The position numbers and the translations under genes are program-made. A model generated the notes under the pieces. That model searched no databases, was not told the DNA's origin, and was given only the letters and a program-made list of their open reading frames with translations. From contig NC_064042.1 in the NCBI RefSeq assembly GCF_932526225.1, forward strand, positions 8,900,540 through 8,964,539: DNA of 64,000 bases, written 5' to 3'. This document shows, piece by piece, positions 62,001 to 64,000 of the stretch. The DNA comes from Nematostella vectensis (taxonomy: Eukaryota; Cnidaria; Anthozoa; Actiniaria; Edwardsiidae). The first letter of the stretch is position 1. Each line of letters opens with the position of its first letter.

Positions 62001-64000
62001 CACAAAGTACTCTTTAAGAAAAGAAAAGGAAATTACAATAGTGAGTAAAGCGAACAAAATTTCAATAAATACGCTTATGACAAACCTGCTGTCCGTAAGA
62101 TCATCGATGCTCTGCAGAAAAAAAGGGAAAAAAAATTGAGAAAATGAGTCTTCATGATTCCTTATGTGTCCTTATATTTCCTACCCTTGTCTTACGCGTT
62201 TTTTCACGCGCGTTGGCTTTCACGCTACATTTTTACGCGCGTTATGTTTCGCAATTCCCTATCACGTGTGTTGCCTTTCACGTTGTTTGTCGACGCATAT
62301 TGTCACGTTCACGCATGTTAAATTTCGCTATTCTAAAAGACTGCGCGTATTCTTTGGCTAGAAATACGCATTGTTTTTTTTTCCTTGTCTTAAAGCGCAG
62401 TATCCTGAAGTGCATTGATTCGCGTTTGCTCTTCACACGCATTGTTTATCGCACTGTGGTTGCGCAAAGTGTTACCTACTGATAGTAGGTACACATTTAC
62501 TATAATCACAAATACGAGAAGTTTGTACTCACCATTACTCCTCTAGTTAGCTTGCGCCCTTCCCTTGTCATCTAAAAAAATAACTAATTATTTCCAATTG
62601 TGACGCGATAGATCAGTGGTACGGGCTTCGCTTCTCAAGCAATAGGGCAGGGGTTCGAACCGTGGTCAGATCAACTTGGGATTTTTTCAGAGGTGTAATA
62701 GACCTGGCTCTCTACACTGGGGACTGTGAATCCCTCGTCTTCGCGGATAAGGACGTTAAGCCAGATGTCCCGTCTCTCATCGCACATCATTAACCTGTAT
62801 TGGGGGATGTAAAAGAGCCACTGGGGACGCTTGCCCGTGGTACCATCTTCAGTGACAATGCTTACACACTAACTCACTCATGTTTGTAAACTGCGTGGAG
62901 TAGTCCGTATCTACACACTGACGGGTTAAGTCAGTCACATGTGAAGCGCATTTGATCATTTCGTATGTTAAAGTGCGCTAAACAAATGACAAACATTTCA
63001 TTTCATTTTATGACGGCTTCTACTGGTGACTTTTAAGGGCCACCTGAGGCTCTCTCATTAACTTTACACCATTCAAAGACCTCAATTTCACTCACTCTCA
63101 GATGTGCATTGACCATGTCCAGAATGCAGTACTCCGGGGATGGGTAATTCCTGGTCCGTCGACGCTTACTGACCATCTCATCTGATGTAGTTCTGGAATG
63201 TTCCAGATGACAAAGAATAAACTCTATGCGTTGAATAGCCATAGCCACGGGGTACAACCACCTCCTTCCCCCTCCCTCACCAACACCACTCTTTTCTCAG
63301 ACAGACTGATATTATAGAAGAAAAGTATTAGAGATGAAATCATTCATTCACCTATCATATATGTTTCATATATTAGGTTGTGTCATTCAAAAACAACAAA
63401 CAAAGCCAGAAGTCCCAATCCATTTAAATCAATTTAGTTAGTTTTGGCCAGCGCTCAACACCATCAGCTACCCCTAATCTTTTCTACAGGTTTAGTCACA
63501 TCACATGTATACCATTTTCTTTACTACCACAATGTAAACAAACTTGATGCTTGATTCAATGGTTATACTAGATAAGTAACTTATATAGTCTACTTACTCA
63601 GTGGTAGTAGGGCTGGGGGAAGACTAAAAATAAAACAGAAAGATAAAATAAGATTTTTGCTTCTCTGGACCAGTGTGTAACATGGTCAATCAGGACAATG
63701 TTGACAAGTATTTTGACAGGAAAGGGGTGCGACACCATAACTTTCTTACCTCTGGTGTAGAGATGGGTTTGCGGCGGAGGGAGCGTGTGTAACATGGTCA
63801 ATCAGGACAATAATGTTGACAAGTTTTTGGACAGGAAAGTGGTGCGACACCATGACTTTCTTACCTCTGGTGTAGAGATGGGTTTGCGGCGGAGGGAGTG
63901 TATGTAACATGGTCAATCAGGACAATGTTGACAAGTTTTTTGACAGGAAAGGGGTACAATTCCATGACTTTCTTACCTCTGGTGTATAGATAGGAGTGCG
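48593..64000 (-). CDS. CH-like domain plus ankyrin-repeat protein (5' end outside window)
   Basis: A probable cytoplasmic scaffold; not matched to a named gene. 33 exons recovered, all in phase (2679 nt, 892 aa here). 5' to 3': 63977-64000 (partial), 63598-63623, 63096-63192, 62533-62571, 62086-62111, 61943-62011, 61579-61660, 61257-61346, 60856-60982, 60681-60760, 60510-60568, 59254-59299, 58670-58768, 58090-58180, 57766-57807, 57200-57276, 56376-56459, 56058-56153, 55742-55852, 55256-55355, 55036-55156, 54736-54799, 54112-54201, 53801-53920, 53418-53456, 52653-52766, 52302-52363, 52084-52164, 51309-51386, 50394-50557, 49759-49788, 49330-49416, 48593-48756. A basic N-terminal stretch (SKRRR) precedes a calponin-homology-like domain (VLCALVNSFVP, DRWTINLALQTA, FDSQDLVEGDVMSVCAYFAFFF). 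A charged, coiled-coil-like segment follows (MKDLKRQKELENII), then about ten ankyrin repeats (e.g. GNTALHMACRHGH, GNTPLHVKCYG, GLMPIHCCAMQGR). The tail is basic and Pro-rich, ending PPINKNASY. The donor at 58670 (GTTATT) is weak. Confidence 0.88.
48985..49320. repeat. Complex tandem repeat after the 49330 donor
   Basis: Words such as GATAGTTACGCCTACCTA, GTTACGCCCACCTGCGAG and ACTACTTACTAACAAG recur at irregular spacing. On the minus strand the array begins within 10 bp of the donor (GTAAGTGGACTTGTTAG), and internal GTTAGTAAGTAGTC units resemble that sequence. The array may have begun at the splice junction, but exon sequence is not copied. Confidence 0.8.
49410..49570 (-). repeat. Tandem repeat copying a 3' splice site and exon start
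   Basis: On the minus strand the real exon starts ...CGCTAG then GTCTAACTGCGTTC (exon start 49416). Upstream in the intron the words CCTAGGTCTAACTGCGTTC, CCCTAGGTCTGACTGTCCC and GCTAGGTCTAACTTCGTTC repeat about six times. Each carries a copy of the acceptor AG plus about 10-14 exon bases. Confidence 0.85.
49905..50450 (-). repeat. Minisatellite copying an ankyrin exon's 3' end and donor
   Basis: Minus-strand units read ACACAAGCGAACAACATGTA, TGCGGCTAGCATGCTCATAG, AGCAAG and GTAACAACATTCG. The right-most copy is the true 3' end of exon 50394-50557 (codons ATQANNMYAASMLIEQ plus G), with its donor at 50393. Roughly seven further long units and several shorter ones (about 33 bp, lacking the middle) follow in the intron. 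Each long unit keeps the AAG/GTAAC donor and the coding text. Confidence 0.93.
51640..52090 (-). repeat. 35-bp minisatellite spanning a 5' splice site
   Basis: The unit on the plus strand is GGTAATGGCTAAGAAAGGGT followed by GTGTGAACGCAYCAT, in about twelve copies. On the minus strand the array starts at the junction of exon 52084-52164: ATTCCATG then GTGCGTTCACACACCC. In the copies, ACCATG is followed by GTGCGTTC or by ATGCGTTC, so about half preserve a GT donor. Only about 4-5 exon bases are copied. Confidence 0.88.
53022..53245. repeat. (TAA)n/(TAATAG)n microsatellite
   Basis: About 80 bp of TAA triplets grade into AATAGT hexamers and back to TAA. It lies in the ankyrin-gene intron between exons 53418-53456 and 52653-52766. 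An Ile/Val ORF across it is an artefact. Confidence 0.95.
54829..54980. mobile_element. Truncated MITE, AAGCCGCATTGTCACC family, copy 4
   Basis: Interior and right-end sequence (TGACAATTTAGAGGGGATGG, AGATTCTAATAGATTCTTTT, ATGGTGAGATTGCCGCTTTT) match the other copies. The left terminus is missing or mutated. It is intronic in the ankyrin gene. Confidence 0.7.
57415..57720. repeat. Degenerate GAGTGGTTGC/AAGTAGTTGC tandem repeat
   Basis: Ten-base units of the form (G/A)AGT(G/A)GTTGC recur about 28 times with many substitutions. It is intronic between exons 57766-57807 and 57200-57276. The Thr/Asn/His-rich ORF on the minus strand is a by-product. Confidence 0.9.
58906..59214 (+). repeat. Dispersed repeat, partner of 4550-4895
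   Basis: Inverted relative to the copy at 4550-4895; see there. It is intronic in the ankyrin gene. Confidence 0.8.
59340..60060. repeat. ~62-bp CpG-rich minisatellite
   Basis: The unit includes AATTGATGACGCGCGTTTGA, TTATCATTTGCGCGCATTGC and TCATTGTTTTCTCACAATTC. There are about eleven copies, diverging towards the left. The GACGCGCG and GCGCGCAT words put strong CpG islands at regular spacing in an AT-rich intron of the ankyrin gene. Confidence 0.92.
62600..63012 (+). mobile_element. tRNA-derived SINE
   Basis: The head (62600-62673) is tRNA-like. It has an A box TAGATCAGTGG (62609-62619) and a B box GGTTCGAACC (62652-62661), about 33 bp apart as in a Pol III promoter. A body of about 300 bp follows, ending AAAGTGCGCTAAACAAATGA and an ATTTCATTTCATTTT tail. 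It lies in the ankyrin-gene intron between exons 63096-63192 and 62533-62571. It is not a functional tRNA, because no acceptor stem or anticodon arm can be closed. Confidence 0.85.
63740..64000 (-). repeat. ~113-bp tandem repeat copying an exon 3' end and donor
   Basis: Three copies on the minus strand each contain CATCTCTACACCAGAG (or CTATCTATACACCAGAG) followed by GTAAGAAAGTYATGG, with donors at 63976, 63864 and 63749. The first is contiguous with an exon extending beyond the window. The other two lie downstream in the intron, repeat about 40 bases of exon-like text (SLRRKPISTPE) and the donor, but have no acceptor before them. Confidence 0.85.

Noticed and set aside
62600-62673. tRNA gene
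   Set aside because: A and B boxes are present, but no closed acceptor or anticodon stems; a SINE body and tail follow.

Overview
This is a window of intron-rich animal nuclear DNA. It has no bacterial features: GT-AG introns, AATAAA signals, and a tRNA-derived SINE, MITEs, hAT-like elements and minisatellites throughout. The gene content fits an early-branching animal, most likely an anthozoan cnidarian (sea anemone type). The content is a full-length Nck adaptor, UBAC2, kynurenine formamidase, a class II aldolase, a divergent NK-like homeobox gene with an eh1 motif, and a CH-plus-ankyrin protein. The species assignment is inference.

Single-exon ORFs hide most genes here. I rebuilt them by hand from splice sites, and every exon junction reported below keeps reading-frame phase.

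Layout:
(1) 1-2.3 kb: repeats, including a TIR-bounded element filled with a 37-bp minisatellite.
(2) 3.0-12.8 kb, minus strand: two tandem paralogues of a secreted FG-GAP/VCBS-like repeat protein. Each has five coding exons of matching length and phase (336 and 337 aa).
(3) 13-17.3 kb: transposon-derived DNA, including a 1.9-kb TIR element carrying a 36-bp minisatellite.
(4) 17.7-22.6 kb, minus: a two-exon homeobox gene (287 aa) with an eh1 repressor motif in exon 1 and the homeodomain in exon 2.
(5) 26.1-29.0 kb, minus: Nck (SH3-SH3-SH3-SH2, 374 aa).
(6) 31.9-36.7 kb, minus: UBAC2 (rhomboid-like membrane part plus C-terminal UBA), with an apparent U12-type AT-AG intron.
(7) 39.9-43.2 kb, minus: a class II aldolase/adducin-domain enzyme with a mitochondrial-type presequence. 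It is head to head with (8).
(8) 44.2-48.3 kb, plus: kynurenine formamidase (AFMID); the first short coding exon was not identified.
(9) 48.6 kb to beyond 64 kb, minus: a gene of at least 33 exons with a calponin-homology-like domain, a coiled-coil-like middle and about ten ankyrin repeats. Its 5' end is outside the window. It ends tail to tail with AFMID, and the predicted 3' ends overlap.

The most unusual signal is a recurring relationship between minisatellites and splice sites. At four exons (one in the aldolase gene, three in the ankyrin gene) a tandem array in the intron is built from copies of the exon's own 3' end plus its 5' splice site. At one further exon, and in degenerate form at a second, the array copies the 3' splice site plus the exon's first bases. 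So introns of this genome carry runs of decoy splice sites made from the adjacent exon. The genes are otherwise unrelated in function and do not form one pathway.
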